A DNA stretch of 64,000 bases from an uncultured Clostridium sp. (GCA_900540255.1 UQFE01000008.1:26272-90271); one strand, 5' to 3'; positions 8,962 through 20,606 are shown, numbered from the stretch's first letter. Translations and numbers: made by a program. Notes: generated by a model not told the origin, from the sequence alone.

Positions 8962-10623
8962 TTATAACTCTAAAAATCTATTAAATCTTTCTCTAACCTT
9001 TTCTTCTCCTATAATTTGCATTATAGTATAAAGATCTGGAGTATTTGTTCTATGTGATAATGCACTTCTTACTGCACCTGCAACATCAGAAATCATTCCC
9101 TTATAAGCTTCTGGGTTAGCCTTAAATTCTTTTCTATTTGCACAATATCCAAGTTCTGCTCCAATTACTTTTAATTCTTCAAACCAATTTTCTTGACTTC
9201 CTATATTAAAAGTAAACTTTTTAGCATATTCTTCAATTATAGCTTTAGCATTTTCTAATAATAAAGTTTTTGGTAACTCAACCTGCTCTGCAGTTTCATT
9301 ATAGAATAATTCATCAAAGAAATAGAATATCTTATCCTTAACTTCATCCCACTTTGCAAAGTCTTTTCTTGGTTTTGGACCTTCTTTATCTATATTAAAT
9401 ATTTCTCTTGCCATAGCTTCATTTGAAGTTACTAAGTTATACATTTCTTCATCATATTGTTTAGCCCATGCAGTATATTGTTCATATACTTTATCTGCTG
9501 GCATTCTAGCTATAACATCTTTAGAAACGTCATTTAATTTAACTAAATCAAATAATGCTCCGCTCTTACTCATTTTTTCTAAAGCAACATGGAATTCATG
9601 ATAATCAGCAATTGGATTTTCTGCTCTCCATTCTTCATAACTTGAATTTACTATGTTTAATAAGTATTCAATAACACATACTACTGGATATCCAACTTCA
9701 TTATAATAAGAAACAGCTGCTTCAGCATCTTTTCTCTTAGAAAGCTTTCTCTTAGATCCACCTTCTTGTTTCATTATTGTTGGAATATGAGCATAGTTTG
9801 GTCTTTCAAATCCTAATACTTCAAATAATTGAACGTGTATTGGAAGTGATGATAACCACTCTTCTCCTCTTATTACATCTGTAGTTCTCATTAAATAATC
9901 ATCTATTGCATGTGCAAAGTGATATGTTGGAAGCCCATCTCCTTTTATTAAAACTACATCTTGATTATTTTCTGGGAAAGATATATCTCCCTTTATTAAA
10001 TCGTGGAATTCTACTCTATTTTCAATATTTCCTGGTGATTTTAATCTTAAAATATAAGTTTCACCATTGTTTATTCTTTCAATAGCTTCTTCTTCAGTAA
10101 TATTTCTATATTTAGCATATTCTCCATAGTATCCTGGAGTTATCTTATTAGCTATTTGCTCTTCTCTTAAAGCAGCTAATTCTTCTGGAGTACAAAAATC
10201 TGGATATGCTAAACCTTTTAATAATAAATCTTTAGCAAAAGTTCTGTATATTTCAGCTCTTTCACTTTGTCTGTATGGGCCATATTCACCTTTTGAAGTT
10301 TCTTGACCAGTCATTCCTTCGCTAAAATACATTCCAAAATTGTGCATAGTTTCAATTGTATCTTCAATAGCACCTTCAACTTCTCTCTTTTGGTCTGTAT
10401 CTTCTATTCTTAAATAAAAAACTCCTTCACTTTGGCTTGCTAATCTTTCATTGATTAATGCAGCAAAAACTCCACCTATATGTTGAAATCCTGTTGGTGA
10501 TGGTGCATATCTAGTTACTCTAGCACCTTCTTTTAAGTTTCTTTTTGGGTATTTTGCTATATAATATTCTCTATCATGTTCAACATTAGGGAATATTATT
10601 TCAGCTAATTTTTCAAATGCCAT
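8962..10623 (-). CDS. gltX: Glutamyl-tRNA synthetase
   Basis: A 553-residue class I synthetase that charges tRNA-Glu. [14 protein letters not shown] near residue 43 holds the HIGH-type motif and KLSKRKD near 290 the KMSKS motif. It carries a ~35-residue N-terminal extension before the catalytic core, which I recall from clostridial GluRS. The ATG at 10623 has AAAGGAG eight bases upstream. A longer open frame to 10683 runs into the leader and lacks family similarity. Expression is very likely controlled by the T-box just upstream, which responds to uncharged tRNA. Confidence 0.95.
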   Translation of the reverse strand: MAFEKLAEIIFPNVEHDREYYIAKYPKRNLKEGARVTRYAPSPTGFQHIGGVFAALINERLASQSEGVFYLRIEDTDQKREVEGAIEDTIETMHNFGMYFSEGMTGQETSKGEYGPYRQSERAEIYRTFAKDLLLKGLAYPDFCTPEELAALREEQIANKITPGYYGEYAKYRNITEEEAIERINNGETYILRLKSPGNIENRVEFHDLIKGDISFPENNQDVVLIKGDGLPTYHFAHAIDDYLMRTTDVIRGEEWLSSLPIHVQLFEVLGFERPNYAHIPTIMKQEGGSKRKLSKRKDAEAAVSYYNEVGYPVVCVIEYLLNIVNSSYEEWRAENPIADYHEFHVALEKMSKSGALFDLVKLNDVSKDVIARMPADKVYEQYTAWAKQYDEEMYNLVTSNEAMAREIFNIDKEGPKPRKDFAKWDEVKDKIFYFFDELFYNETAEQVELPKTLLLENAKAIIEEYAKKFTFNIGSQENWFEELKVIGAELGYCANRKEFKANPEAYKGMISDVAGAVRSALSHRTNTPDLYTIMQIIGEEKVRERFNRFLEL

Positions 10624-10689
10624 ATTTAATGCTCCTTTATATATAATATATAAAAAATGGTTGTTCCACGGAGGTACACCCATTTATAT

Positions 10690-10932
10690 CCAAATAAAAA
10701 AAAGTTTCCATCCCAAATATTATTAGGACGAAAACTTATATTCCGCGTTACCACCTAAATTGGTTAATATAAATTATTAACCCACTCAAATACTTATTAA
10801 TTTTTATTGCTCCAAGGTTTCCTTCAATAGTTTTAAATTTTAGGCTTACACCATCCCTAAATCGCTTTAAGTTAAAATTTTATTTACTGCTCCTCTTCAA
10901 TGCAATCTACCATATTAGTTTTAACAAATTAC
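10690..10932 (-). promoter_or_regulatory. T-box riboswitch leader of gltX
   Basis: Read on minus, the leader has stem I features (GGATGGTGTAAGCC and CCTTGGAGC), then the canonical antiterminator core AGGTGGTAACGCGG. It ends in a terminator with arms AAGTTTTCGTCC and GGGATGGAAACTT plus eight T (10738-10695). A GAA triplet in ATTGAAGGAAACC just before CCTTGGAGC is a candidate glutamate specifier, matching gltX. Confidence 0.88.
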
Positions 10933-10938
10933 AAGTTA

Positions 10939-10967
10939 ATTATACAGACTGCAATTATTATTGTAAA
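10939..10967 (-). promoter_or_regulatory. Sigma-A promoter of the gltX T-box unit
   Basis: TTTACA (10967-10962) and a perfect TATAAT (10944-10939) are 17 bases apart. They begin 11 bases after the permease stop codon. Confidence 0.82.
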
Positions 10968-10977
10968 GTTTTATTCA

Positions 10978-12285
10978 TTATCTTACTGCAAAATATATTA
11001 TAAATAATCCTGATAAAACATACATAACTGGATGAACCTTTTTAACTTTTCCCTTAAAAGACATAAGGACTACATATGCTAAAAATCCACATGCTATTCC
11101 CTCCCCAATGCTATAAGTTAATGGCATTAATATTACAGTTAAAAATGATGATATTGAAACTTCTGGTTTATCCCATTCAATTTCCTTAAGACTACTACAC
11201 ATTAATGACCCAACTATAATAAGAGCTGGTGCAGTTACTGCTGAAGTAATTACTGTAAGTAATGGTGAGAAAAATAATGAAATTAAAAATAAAATTCCTA
11301 CTACAACACTTGAAAATCCTGTTTTTGCTCCCACTGCTACTCCTGATAATGATTCAACATAAGAAGTTGTATTAGTAGTCCCAAATATTGCTCCTATACA
11401 AGTAGCAACTGAATCTGCTAATAATGCTTTAGAACCACCTTCAATTGATCCATCATTTTTTAATAATCCAATCTTAGACCCAACTGCAACCATTGTCCCT
11501 GCTGTATCAAAAAAATCCATAAATAAAAATGTAAATATAACTAATATCATTTGAGGATTAAATATGTTTCCTATATTTTTAATTGCAACTCCAAATGTAG
11601 GTGCAATTGATGGTGGCATTGATATTATTTTATCTGGAAAATTTATTAAACCAAAAATCATTCCTACAATTACCGTTGCTACCATACCAATAAATATTGC
11701 TATATTAGACCCTCTAACCATTAATATTGCTATTACAATAAGACCAAATACAGAAAGTAATACTGTTGGATTTGTTAAATCTCCAAGACCTACAAATGTT
11801 GATTCATTTGCCACAACTATTCCAGCATTCTTTAATCCAATAAAAGCTATAAACAATCCAATTCCTGCACTTACAGCAAATTTTAAATTTGTTGGTATTG
11901 CTTTTATAACCATTTCTCTTATTCCTGTAATTGACACTATTAAAAATATAATTCCAGATGCTAATACACCTGATAATGCTGTTTGCCATGGAATATCCAT
12001 TCCTATACAAACACTATATGTAAAGAAAGCATTTAATCCAACCCCTGGCGCTAATCCCATTGGAAACTTTGCAAATATCCCCATAATAAAAGTCCCAATT
12101 GCAGCTGCCAATGCTGTTGCAGCAAACACACTTTTTTCTGGCATTCCTGCATCACCTAAAACACTAGGAATTAAAAATAATGCATATGCCATTGTTAAAA
12201 ATGTTGTTACTCCTGCTACTGTTTCTGTTTTCAAGTTAGTATCCTTTTCTTGAAAATTAAAATACTTAGATATTAAATTTATCAC
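10978..12285 (-). CDS. NCS2 family purine permease (AzgA/PbuG-like)
   Basis: A 435-residue polytopic permease of the AzgA branch of nucleobase:cation symporters (hypoxanthine/guanine/adenine uptake). Family signatures are TVAGVTTFLTMAYALFLIP near residue 22, MGLAPGVGLNAFF near 75 and FMDFFDTAGTMVAVGSK near 255. About 12-14 hydrophobic segments cover the protein. The exact base is not predictable. The start is GTG, preceded by GAGGGGG, and overlaps the stop of a tiny upstream frame. A PurBox-like sequence lies about 180 bases upstream. Confidence 0.88.
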   Translation of the reverse strand: MINLISKYFNFQEKDTNLKTETVAGVTTFLTMAYALFLIPSVLGDAGMPEKSVFAATALAAAIGTFIMGIFAKFPMGLAPGVGLNAFFTYSVCIGMDIPWQTALSGVLASGIIFLIVSITGIREMVIKAIPTNLKFAVSAGIGLFIAFIGLKNAGIVVANESTFVGLGDLTNPTVLLSVFGLIVIAILMVRGSNIAIFIGMVATVIVGMIFGLINFPDKIISMPPSIAPTFGVAIKNIGNIFNPQMILVIFTFLFMDFFDTAGTMVAVGSKIGLLKNDGSIEGGSKALLADSVATCIGAIFGTTNTTSYVESLSGVAVGAKTGFSSVVVGILFLISLFFSPLLTVITSAVTAPALIIVGSLMCSSLKEIEWDKPEVSISSFLTVILMPLTYSIGEGIACGFLAYVVLMSFKGKVKKVHPVMYVLSGLFIIYFAVR

Positions 12286-12311
12286 TTAATTACCCCCTCA
12301 TTATTTTGCAA
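12282..12311 (-). CDS. Possible tiny leader ORF coupled to the permease
   Basis: TTG (12311) follows GGGAGGAG with good spacing and opens a 9-codon frame ending in TGA, which overlaps the permease GTG by two bases. An ATG 15 bases earlier is in the same frame. This arrangement allows translational coupling, but chance cannot be excluded at this length. Confidence 0.25.
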   Translation of the reverse strand: MQNNEGVIK

Positions 12312-12463
12312 TATATCTCCTCCCATAAAATCAACAAATATAATTCAATGTTTACATAATTAATATTATTAACAAACAAATTATATGAATAATATAATAT
12401 ATTTTTTAATATTTGTCCATGTTTTTTATTATTTTTTTATATTTTTAATTACTTTCAAAAAAT

Positions 12464-12477
12464 ATTGTTCGTGTTTT
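12464..12477 (-). promoter_or_regulatory. PurBox-like site upstream of purine permease
   Basis: AAAACACGAACAAT on minus resembles the PurR operator half-site (AWWWCCGAACWWT) of Firmicutes, with one mismatch in the CCGAAC core. Only one box is evident. No purine riboswitch core was found in 12286-12480, which is otherwise AT-rich. Confidence 0.3.
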
Positions 12478-12522
12478 TGTTTATTAACCTTTTTCTAAAG
12501 TAAACTGTTAAATAAACTAATA

Positions 12523-12554
12523 AAAGGAATACCTTAAAAGATATTCCCTTATAA
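12523..12554 (-). terminator. Terminator of the ilv operon (after ilvC)
   Basis: On minus, GGGAATATC and GGTATTCC pair around a T-rich loop and are followed by TTTTATT, about 35 bases after the ilvC stop. The stem is short and of medium strength. Confidence 0.6.
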
Positions 12555-12587
12555 CTAATAAAATTATAAATTTATATAAATAATTAA

Positions 12588-13619
<1,032 letters not shown>

Positions 13620-13689
13620 TTATCTATAAAAATTTACTACCATTCATATTTTGATAGAAATTTAAATTAACTATTTAATTGCTGTTTTT

Positions 13690-15375
13690 TTATTTTCCTT
13701 CTAAATCTTCTTCATTAATAATTTGATGAATTGGTGACCCTGGAGCAACCATCGGAAATACCTTCTTATCACTATCAATTTTATAATCTATTATTACTGG
13801 CCTATTTACAGATAAAGCTTCCTTTAATACACCATCAAGTTCATCTCTTTTTTCTACTCTAAATCCAACTCCTCCAAAAGCTTCTGCAAGCTTAACAAAA
13901 TCAGTTGCCCTATCTAATGTAGTTTGAGAATATCTTGCTTCATAAAATAAACTTTGCCACTGTCTAACCATACCCAATACATTATTATTCATAACAATAA
14001 TTTTAATTGGAATATTATACTTAACAGCTGTTGCAAATTCATTGCAGTTCATTCCAAAGCTTCCATCACCAGCAATATTAAATACAGTTTTATTTGGACT
14101 AGCAACTTTTACTCCAATTGCTGCCCCTAATCCAAATCCCATAGTTCCAAGACCACCTGATGAAATTAATGTTCTTGGAGTTTTAAAATTAAAATATTGT
14201 GCTGTCCACATTTGATGCTGTCCAACTTCTGTTGTCATGACAAAACTGCCATCATCTAAAGAACTAAGCTTTTCAAATAAAAATCTAGGTGTTAATTGTT
14301 CACCATCATCACTATTATTTTTAGTAATAGATAAAAGCTTTAATTCTTCCACAGTTTTTAACCAATTTTCATTTCTTTTTTCATTTATTAATGGCATTAA
14401 TTTTTGTAATGCAACTTTAATATCTCCAATAATAAATGAATCAACCCTTACATTCTTATTAATTTCTGCTGGATCAACATCTATTTGAATAATTTTAGCA
14501 TTATTTATAAACTCCTTATCACTAATTACCCTATCACTAAATCTTGCCCCAAGAGCAATTATTAAATCACATTTAGTTGCTAAAATATTTGATGCATTAC
14601 TTCCATGCATTCCTATCATTCCTGTATTTAATCTATGTTCTGAAGGAATTGCACCTCTACACATTAATGTTGTTGCAACTGGTGCATTTATCTTTTCTGC
14701 AAAATTAATTAATTCTTCAGTAGCATCTGAGTTTATAACTCCTCCCCCTGCATAAATAAGAGGTTTTTCTGAATCATTAATATACTTAGCTGCCTCATTT
14801 AATGAAGTAACAGTAATATGCTTACTTTTTGGCTCAACTGGCAATGGACTTAATCCATTATATTCCGTCTTATCAGATGTTATATCCTTTGGGATATCTA
14901 TTAATACCGGTCCTGGCCTTCCTTCCTTTGCAATATAAAATGCCTTTCTAATAGTTTCTTCTAAATTATTAATATCCTTAACAATAAAATTGTGTTTTGT
15001 AATTGGCATTGTTATTCCTGTAATATCAACCTCTTGGAAACTATCCCTTCCAAGCAAACTCTTTTGGACATTTCCTGTTATTGCAACTAAAGGAACTGAA
15101 TCCATATATGCCGTTGCAATACCAGTTACAAGGTTTGTTGCACCTGGTCCAGATGTTGCAATACATACTCCAACCTTACCTGAAGATCTTGCATATCCAT
15201 CTGCTGCATGTGCTGCTCCCTGCTCATGGCAAGTTAAATAATGATTTATTTGATCTTTATATTTGTATAAATAATCATATATATTTAAAACAGCCCCCCC
15301 AGGATATCCAAAAACAGTATCAACACCCTGATTTAATAAAGACTTAACAAGAATTTCAGCACCTGTCAGTAACAT
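13690..15375 (-). CDS. ilvB: Acetolactate synthase, large (catalytic) subunit
   Basis: A 561-residue ThDP enzyme that condenses two pyruvates, or pyruvate plus 2-oxobutyrate. FGYPGGAVLNIYDYL near residue 22 and the catalytic Glu in CHEQGAAHAADGYA near 50 are present. The C-terminal ThDP/Mg motif starts at GDGSFGMNCNEFATA near 436 and ends with NNN. The regulatory subunit gene ilvN lies at the far 5' end of the same operon rather than next door, which is an unusual split. A GGGGGTG site precedes the ATG. A fold-back repeat element separates it from ilvD upstream. Confidence 0.95.
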   Translation of the reverse strand: MLLTGAEILVKSLLNQGVDTVFGYPGGAVLNIYDYLYKYKDQINHYLTCHEQGAAHAADGYARSSGKVGVCIATSGPGATNLVTGIATAYMDSVPLVAITGNVQKSLLGRDSFQEVDITGITMPITKHNFIVKDINNLEETIRKAFYIAKEGRPGPVLIDIPKDITSDKTEYNGLSPLPVEPKSKHITVTSLNEAAKYINDSEKPLIYAGGGVINSDATEELINFAEKINAPVATTLMCRGAIPSEHRLNTGMIGMHGSNASNILATKCDLIIALGARFSDRVISDKEFINNAKIIQIDVDPAEINKNVRVDSFIIGDIKVALQKLMPLINEKRNENWLKTVEELKLLSITKNNSDDGEQLTPRFLFEKLSSLDDGSFVMTTEVGQHQMWTAQYFNFKTPRTLISSGGLGTMGFGLGAAIGVKVASPNKTVFNIAGDGSFGMNCNEFATAVKYNIPIKIIVMNNNVLGMVRQWQSLFYEARYSQTTLDRATDFVKLAEAFGGVGFRVEKRDELDGVLKEALSVNRPVIIDYKIDSDKKVFPMVAPGSPIHQIINEEDLEGK

Positions 15376-15393
15376 TTAAAACACCCCCATTTT

Positions 15394-15672
15394 TAGTGAC
15401 AAGCTTATTCAGTGACAAGCTTATTCAGTGACAAGTGACAAGTGGCAAGTGGCAAGTGGCAAGTTTAGGTATAAATTCAGCTTAGGCTGAATTTAATAAA
15501 TATATTTTTAGAAACATAAAAAACTAGATGGAATAAGCGAAGATCTATCGGCTGAATTTAATAAATATATTTTTCAGAAACTCCCCAAGGAGTTTCCTCC
15601 TTAACTTGTCACTTGAAACTTGTCACTTGTCACTTAAAACTTGTCACTTGAAACTTGTCACTTGTCACTTAA
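15394..15672. repeat. Fold-back 7-bp repeat element, copy A (ilvD-ilvB gap)
   Basis: The left arm is a run of 7-bp units (AAGTGAC, AAGTGGC x3) with two longer AAGCTTATTCAGTGAC units before it. The core has the palindrome ATTCAGCTTAGGCTGAAT and the hairpin AACTCCCCAAGGAGTT. The right arm repeats ACTTGTC/ACTTGAA/ACTTAAA units. The arms are complementary. A ~28-bp piece of the core (GAATTTAATAAATATATTTT and flanks) is duplicated inside this copy. Confidence 0.9.
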
Positions 15673-15679
15673 CTATCCA

Positions 15680-17338
15680 CTACCTAAACACTGCTCCACT
15701 ACTTGCAGAGCTTACTAACCTAGCATATCTTGATAAATAGCCTTCTTTAACCTTTGGTTCAAATGGCTTTAAATTTTCTTTACGCTTAGCTAATTCCTCA
15801 TCTGTTACAAGTAAATCTAAATTTCCATTTGAAATATCAATAGAAATAATATCTCCATCTTGTACTAAAGCAATATTTCCACCATCAGCTGCTTCTGGAG
15901 AAACATGTCCTATTGCTGCTCCTTTAGTTGCCCCACTAAATCTTCCATCAGTAATAAGTGCAACACATGAATCAAGCCCCATTCCACAAATTGCAGAAGT
16001 TGGTGATAACATTTCTCTCATTCCTGGCCCACCCTTTGGCCCCTCATATCTAATAACTACAACATCACCTTTTACAATTTTCTTTCCTAAAATAGCTTCT
16101 ATAGCTTCTTCCTCAGAATCAAAAACCTTAGCTGGTCCTTTATGTGTAAGCATTTCCTTTAAAACTGCTGATCTTTTAACAACTGCGCCATCTGGAGCTA
16201 AATTTCCTTTTAATATTGCTATACCACCAGTTTGGCTATATGGTTCTTCTATATGTTTTATTACTGAATAATCTAAAACCTTAGCATCTTTAATATTTTC
16301 CTCAACAGTTTTACCAGTTGCAGTAATACAATTTAAATTTAATAAATTCTTTTTATTTAATTCACTCATTACAGCTTTAATTCCACCAGCTGCATATAAA
16401 TCTTCAATATGTGTATCAGATGCCGGTGCTAATTTACAAAGATTTGGTACCTTAGCTGACATTTCATTTATAATATCAAGATTCATTGGAATTTTAGCCT
16501 CATTTGCAATAGCAGTTAAATGAAGAACACTATTGGTTGAACATCCAAGTGCCATATCTACTGTTAATGCATTTTTAATAGAATCCTTTGTTACTATATC
16601 TCTTGGCTTAATATCTTTTTCTAATAAATTCATTACAGCCATACCTGCATATTTAGCAAGTCTTATTCTTTCAGAATAAACAGCAGGAATTGTCCCATTA
16701 CCAGGTAATGCTAAACCTAAAACTTCACATAAGCAATTCATAGAATTTGCTGTAAACATCCCTGAACATGAACCACATGTAGGACATGCCTTTTCTTCTA
16801 ATTCTGCTAAATCAGATTCAAGCATTAAGCCACTTTCAACTGTTCCAACTGCTTCAAACATTGTTGATAAAGATACTTCCTTACCTTTAAATTTCCCTGC
16901 TAACATAGGTCCACCACTAACCATTACTGATGGAACATTTACTCTTAATGCCGCCATAACCATACCTGGAACTATCTTGTCACAGTTTGGTATAAATACT
17001 AAAGCATCAAAAGCATGAGCATTTGCCATACATTCAACAGAATCAGCAATTAGTTCCCTTGTTACAAGTGAATATTTCATTCCTTCATGTCCCATTGCAA
17101 TTCCATCACATACACCTATAGTTGGAAATACTAATGGAGTTCCTCCTGCCATTAATACTCCCTTTTTAACAGCTTCAACAATCTTATCTAAGTTAATATG
17201 TCCAGGAATTATATCGTTTTGAGATGTTACAATTCCTATTAAAGGCTTATTTATTTCTTCATCAGTTAATCCTGATGCTTTAAACAAAGCTCTATGAGGA
17301 GCCTTTGCAACTCCCTTCTTAACTACATCACTTCTCAT
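15680..17338 (-). CDS. ilvD: Dihydroxy-acid dehydratase
   Basis: A 552-residue Fe-S dehydratase that converts dihydroxyvalerates to 2-oxo acids, the third common step of Ile and Val synthesis. The conserved Cys are visible in [10 protein letters not shown] near residue 118 and [18 protein letters not shown] near 190. The C-terminal [21 protein letters not shown] motif is near 467 (quoted in part: TDGRFSGAT). Normal length. An ATG with AGAGGTGA upstream follows a gap that contains the small palindromic element. It lies between leuB and ilvB in the operon. Confidence 0.96.
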   Translation of the reverse strand: MRSDVVKKGVAKAPHRALFKASGLTDEEINKPLIGIVTSQNDIIPGHINLDKIVEAVKKGVLMAGGTPLVFPTIGVCDGIAMGHEGMKYSLVTRELIADSVECMANAHAFDALVFIPNCDKIVPGMVMAALRVNVPSVMVSGGPMLAGKFKGKEVSLSTMFEAVGTVESGLMLESDLAELEEKACPTCGSCSGMFTANSMNCLCEVLGLALPGNGTIPAVYSERIRLAKYAGMAVMNLLEKDIKPRDIVTKDSIKNALTVDMALGCSTNSVLHLTAIANEAKIPMNLDIINEMSAKVPNLCKLAPASDTHIEDLYAAGGIKAVMSELNKKNLLNLNCITATGKTVEENIKDAKVLDYSVIKHIEEPYSQTGGIAILKGNLAPDGAVVKRSAVLKEMLTHKGPAKVFDSEEEAIEAILGKKIVKGDVVVIRYEGPKGGPGMREMLSPTSAICGMGLDSCVALITDGRFSGATKGAAIGHVSPEAADGGNIALVQDGDIISIDISNGNLDLLVTDEELAKRKENLKPFEPKVKEGYLSRYARLVSSASSGAVFR

Positions 17339-17349
17339 TTATATCACCT

Positions 17350-17504
17350 CTATGGTTTAGTTTATAGTTTGTAGTTTAGGATGGGGATGTCGCACTAAAA
17401 ATTTTATACACAATATATTGTAGTATTTATTCTTAATGCGACATCCCCTTAAATTTATATTTTCTAAAACTCCTAACTACTCACTACTAACTCCTAACTA
17501 TCTT
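17350..17504. repeat. Fold-back element with TAGTTTGTAG/CTAACTAC arms, leuB-ilvD gap
   Basis: The arms GTTTATAGTTTGTAGTTTAG (left) and CCTAACTACTCACTACTAAC (right) are built from degenerate 7-8-bp units and are partly complementary. They flank a separate palindromic element (17383-17448). The same arm type recurs nested in copy E at 61.2 kb. Confidence 0.7.
17383..17448. mobile_element. Small palindromic MITE-like element, copy 1
   Basis: 66 bases bounded by GGGGATGTCGCACTAA and its near-perfect inverse TTAATGCGACATCCCC. Internal sequence includes TTTTATAC, CAATATATTG and TAGTATTTATTCTTAA, shared with copy 2 at 58,236. No coding capacity. Confidence 0.75.
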
Positions 17505-18573
17505 AAATTTTTTCTACAACAAGTTGTCCCATTTCTTTTGTTCCAACAAGTGTAGTTCCTTTACTTTTTATATCTCCAGTTCTATACCCTTCTTCTAATA
17601 CTTTAATTACTGCATCTTCAATATCCCTTGCTTCTTGTTCTAAATTAAAGCTATATCTTAACATCATTGCAGTTGAAAGAATTGTTGCTAATGGATTGGC
17701 TATTCCTTTTCCTGCAATATCAGGAGCTGAACCATGAATTGGTTCATACATGCCTAATGTACCTTCTCCTAATGATGCTGAAGGAAGCATTCCTATTGAA
17801 CCAGTAATCATTGAAGCTTCATCAGACAAAATATCACCAAACATATTTGAAGTAACAATTACATCAAATTGTTTAGGGTCTCTTACTAATTGCATTGATG
17901 CATTGTCAATATATAAATGATTTACTTCAACTTCAGGATATTCTTTAGACATTTCCTCAACAACACCTCTCCATAATCTTGAACTTTCCAATATATTAGC
18001 CTTATCAACACTAGTTAATTTTTTATTTCTCTTCATTGCTGTTTCAAAACCAATTTTAACTATTCTTTTAATTTCATTTATGTTATATCTTTCTGTATCA
18101 TAAGCAGAAATAACTCTATCAACTACTTCCCTACCTCTTTCACCAAAGTAAATTCCTCCAGTAAGTTCTCTTACAACACAAATATCTATTCCATCACCAA
18201 TTATGCTGTCTTTTAATGGAGATGCCTCCTTTAATTGTTTATATAAAAGAGCTGGTCTTAAATTACAATATAAATTTAATCCACCTCTTAATCCTAATAA
18301 TGCTTGTTCTGGTCTTATCTTTGCATTAGGATTATCCCACTTAGTACCTCCAACTGCTCCTAAAAGAACAGCATCACTTTCTTTACATCTTTCTAAAGTT
18401 TTTTCTGGAAGTGGCGTTCCCATAGAATCTATTGCACAACCTCCAGCTTGTAAAAATTCAAATTCAAATGTATGATTATACTTTTCCCCAATCTTATTTA
18501 AAACCTTTATTGATTCGTCTATAACCTCTGGACCTATTCCATCCCCTGGTATAACTGCTATATTATAATTCAT
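17503..18573 (-). CDS. leuB: 3-isopropylmalate (beta-methylmalate) dehydrogenase
   Basis: A 356-residue NAD-dependent decarboxylating dehydrogenase. The N-terminal [24 protein letters not shown] near 70, the [13 protein letters not shown] loop near 136 and the metal-binding [14 protein letters not shown] near 240 are all present. In this operon it can oxidise 3-isopropylmalate (Leu) or erythro-3-methylmalate (Ile through citramalate). The ATG at 18573 has GGGGGG eight bases upstream. The open frame continues 23 codons further, but that is translation of the repeat element and has no family similarity. Confidence 0.94.
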   Translation of the reverse strand: MNYNIAVIPGDGIGPEVIDESIKVLNKIGEKYNHTFEFEFLQAGGCAIDSMGTPLPEKTLERCKESDAVLLGAVGGTKWDNPNAKIRPEQALLGLRGGLNLYCNLRPALLYKQLKEASPLKDSIIGDGIDICVVRELTGGIYFGERGREVVDRVISAYDTERYNINEIKRIVKIGFETAMKRNKKLTSVDKANILESSRLWRGVVEEMSKEYPEVEVNHLYIDNASMQLVRDPKQFDVIVTSNMFGDILSDEASMITGSIGMLPSASLGEGTLGMYEPIHGSAPDIAGKGIANPLATILSTAMMLRYSFNLEQEARDIEDAVIKVLEEGYRTGDIKSKGTTLVGTKEMGQLVVEKI

Positions 18574-18591
18574 ATTTATAACCCCCCGTTT

Positions 18592-18826
18592 TTTCAGTTT
18601 CAAGTTACAAGTTACAAGTGACAAGTTCTCTTTCAGTTTCAAGTTATAAATTACAAGTTTAGGTGTAAATTCATCTTAACCTGAATTTAATAAATATATT
18701 CTTCAGAAACTCCCCAAGGAGTTTCCTCCTCAACTTGCCACTTGCCACTTGTCACTTGTCACTTATCACTTGCCACTTGCCACTTGTCACTTTCCACTTG
18801 TCACTTTCCACTTGTCACTTTCCACT
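18592..18826. repeat. Fold-back 7-bp repeat element, copy B (leuD-leuB gap)
   Basis: Left arm TTTCAAGTTACAAGTTACAAG and related units; core with TTAGGTGTAAATTCA, TTAATAAATATATT and the AACTCCCCAAGGAGTTT hairpin; right arm of ACTTGCC/ACTTGTC/ACTTTCC units. It ends eight bases before the leuD stop codon and begins about 20 bases before the leuB start codon. Confidence 0.9.
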
Positions 18827-18833
18827 CTCCTAG

Positions 18834-19322
18834 CTACCCCTTGTTCCTAATATATCCTATAAGCCCATTATTATTTATTATATTTTGCATAAATTCTGGA
18901 AAGGCTTCTCCTTGATACTGCTCATTTTTAGTTAAATTTTTAATTAATCCTGTATCGAAATTAACTTCTAATTCATCATTAGCATCAATATTCTTAACTG
19001 CTTCATCACATTCTAAAATTGGCAATCCAATATTAATTGCATTTCTGTAAAAAATTCTTGCAAATGTGGATGCTATAACACAACTAATTCCACTTTCTTT
19101 TATTGCTATTGGTGCATGCTCTCTAGATGAACCACATCCAAAGTTTTTATTTGCAACAATTATATCTCCCTTCTTAACCTTCTTAGAAAAATTTAAATCT
19201 ATATCTTCCATACAATGACTTGCTAATTCCTTTGGATCTGATGTATTTAGATATCTTGCTGGTATTATTACATCTGTATCTACATTATCCCCATATTTAA
19301 AAACTTTTCCTGTTACTTCCAT
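18834..19322 (-). CDS. leuD: 3-isopropylmalate/citramalate isomerase, small subunit
   Basis: A 162-residue short-type LeuD, the swivelling subunit of the Fe-S isomerase with LeuC. Family signatures are [15 protein letters not shown] near residue 12 and [14 protein letters not shown] near 60, followed by [18 protein letters not shown]. The short form (about 160 residues) is the one that pairs with the 419-residue LeuC type. It begins 10 bases after the leuC stop with AAGGGGG upstream, so the two subunits are co-translated. Confidence 0.95.
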   Translation of the reverse strand: MEVTGKVFKYGDNVDTDVIIPARYLNTSDPKELASHCMEDIDLNFSKKVKKGDIIVANKNFGCGSSREHAPIAIKESGISCVIASTFARIFYRNAINIGLPILECDEAVKNIDANDELEVNFDTGLIKNLTKNEQYQGEAFPEFMQNIINNNGLIGYIRNKG

Positions 19323-19332
19323 ATTTACCCCC

Positions 19333-20592
19333 TTAAAGTGTTTCTGGATTAGTTATTTTTCCTTTTATTGCTGAAGCTGCTGCAACCGCTGGACTAGATA
19401 AATAAACTTCTGACTCAACATGCCCCATTCTTCCAACAAAATTTCTATTTGTTGTTGAAATTGCTCTTTCACCTTTAGCTAATATCCCCATATGTCCACC
19501 TAAACATGGCCCACAAGTTGGAGTTGAAACAATTGCACCTGCTTCTATTAAATCTTTTATTATTCCTTCTTCTAATGCTTGTAAATAAATTTTTTGAGTT
19601 CCTGGAAATACTAAACATCTAACTTTTTTATTTACCTTTTTTCCCTTAAGAATATCTCTTGCCACTCTTAAGTCTGAAATTCTTCCATTTGTGCAAGAAC
19701 CTATAACAGCTTGATCAATTTCTACATCTCCAACTTCATCAATTGTTCTTGTATTATCAGGTAAGTGTGGAAATGATACTGTTGGTCTTAAAGAAGATAG
19801 GTCTATTTCATAAACTTCATCATATTCTGCATCTTCATCAGCTTCATATACTTTCCATTCCTTCTTACCATGTTCCTTTAAATACTCAATAGTTTTTTCA
19901 TCAACTGGGAAAATTCCATTTTTTCCACCTGCTTCAATAGCCATATTTGCCATTGTAAATCTATCATCCATTGATAAATAATTTAATCCATCTCCTACAA
20001 ATTCCATAGATTTATATAATGCTCCATCAACACCAATCATTCCTATGATATGAAGGATTATATCCTTACCACTTACCCATTTTGCTGGTTTTCCTTTTAA
20101 TACAAACTTTAATGCTGAAGGAACCTTAAACCAACACTTACCTGTTGCCATTCCAGCAGCCATATCTGTAGAACCTATTCCTGTTGAAAAAGCCCCTAAT
20201 GCCCCATATGTGCAAGTATGAGAATCAGCTCCTATAACAACATCCCCAGCAACCACTAATCCTTTTTCTGGTAATAAACAATGCTCAATTCCCATTTCTC
20301 CAATTTCAAAGAAATTAACTATTTCTTTTTCTCTTGAGAACTCTCTAATAAACTTGCATTGCTCTGCTGCCTTTATATCCTTATTTGGAGTAAAATGATC
20401 TGGTACTATTGCTATCTTTTCCTTATCAAATACATCTTTAACTCCAAACTTTTCAAATTCTTTCACTGCAACTGGTGAAGTAATATCATTCCCCAATACT
20501 AAATCTAAATTTACTTCAATTAATTGTCCTGCCTTCACACTTTCTAAACCAGCATGAGCAGCTAATATTTTTTGAGTCATTGTCATTGCCAT
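19333..20592 (-). CDS. leuC: 3-isopropylmalate/citramalate isomerase, large subunit
   Basis: A 419-residue aconitase-family protein. It carries the three 4Fe-4S ligand Cys: GSCTNGR near 297 and [11 protein letters not shown] near 357. [20 protein letters not shown] near 121 is also typical. This short archaeal/clostridial LeuC type often serves both isopropylmalate and (R)-citramalate; with cimA immediately upstream, a role in citramalate isomerisation is likely. GGGGG eight bases before the ATG supports the start. Confidence 0.95.
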   Translation of the reverse strand: MAMTMTQKILAAHAGLESVKAGQLIEVNLDLVLGNDITSPVAVKEFEKFGVKDVFDKEKIAIVPDHFTPNKDIKAAEQCKFIREFSREKEIVNFFEIGEMGIEHCLLPEKGLVVAGDVVIGADSHTCTYGALGAFSTGIGSTDMAAGMATGKCWFKVPSALKFVLKGKPAKWVSGKDIILHIIGMIGVDGALYKSMEFVGDGLNYLSMDDRFTMANMAIEAGGKNGIFPVDEKTIEYLKEHGKKEWKVYEADEDAEYDEVYEIDLSSLRPTVSFPHLPDNTRTIDEVGDVEIDQAVIGSCTNGRISDLRVARDILKGKKVNKKVRCLVFPGTQKIYLQALEEGIIKDLIEAGAIVSTPTCGPCLGGHMGILAKGERAISTTNRNFVGRMGHVESEVYLSSPAVAAASAIKGKITNPETL

Positions 20593-20606
20593 AAAAATTT
20601 CCCCCT

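Noticed and set aside
10624..10683. N-terminal extension of GltX
   Set aside because: It lies in the region between the T-box terminator and the AAAGGAG site of the true ATG and has no family similarity.
11564..12253. A 229-codon plus-strand frame opposite the purine permease
   Set aside because: It mirrors the codon pattern of the permease on the other strand, has no ribosome binding site and no recognisable domain.
12286..12480. Purine riboswitch before the permease
   Set aside because: No three-way junction core resembling the guanine/adenine aptamer was found; only a PurBox-like site is visible.
18574..18642. N-terminal extension of LeuB
   Set aside because: The same peptide-like sequence also precedes CimA (22200-22265). 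Both are translations of the fold-back repeat and lie upstream of proper GGGGGG sites.
18721..18826. Possible CRISPR array in the ACTTGTC runs
   Set aside because: The period is 7 bases with no unique spacers and no cas genes nearby. It is a degenerate tandem repeat arm, not a CRISPR.
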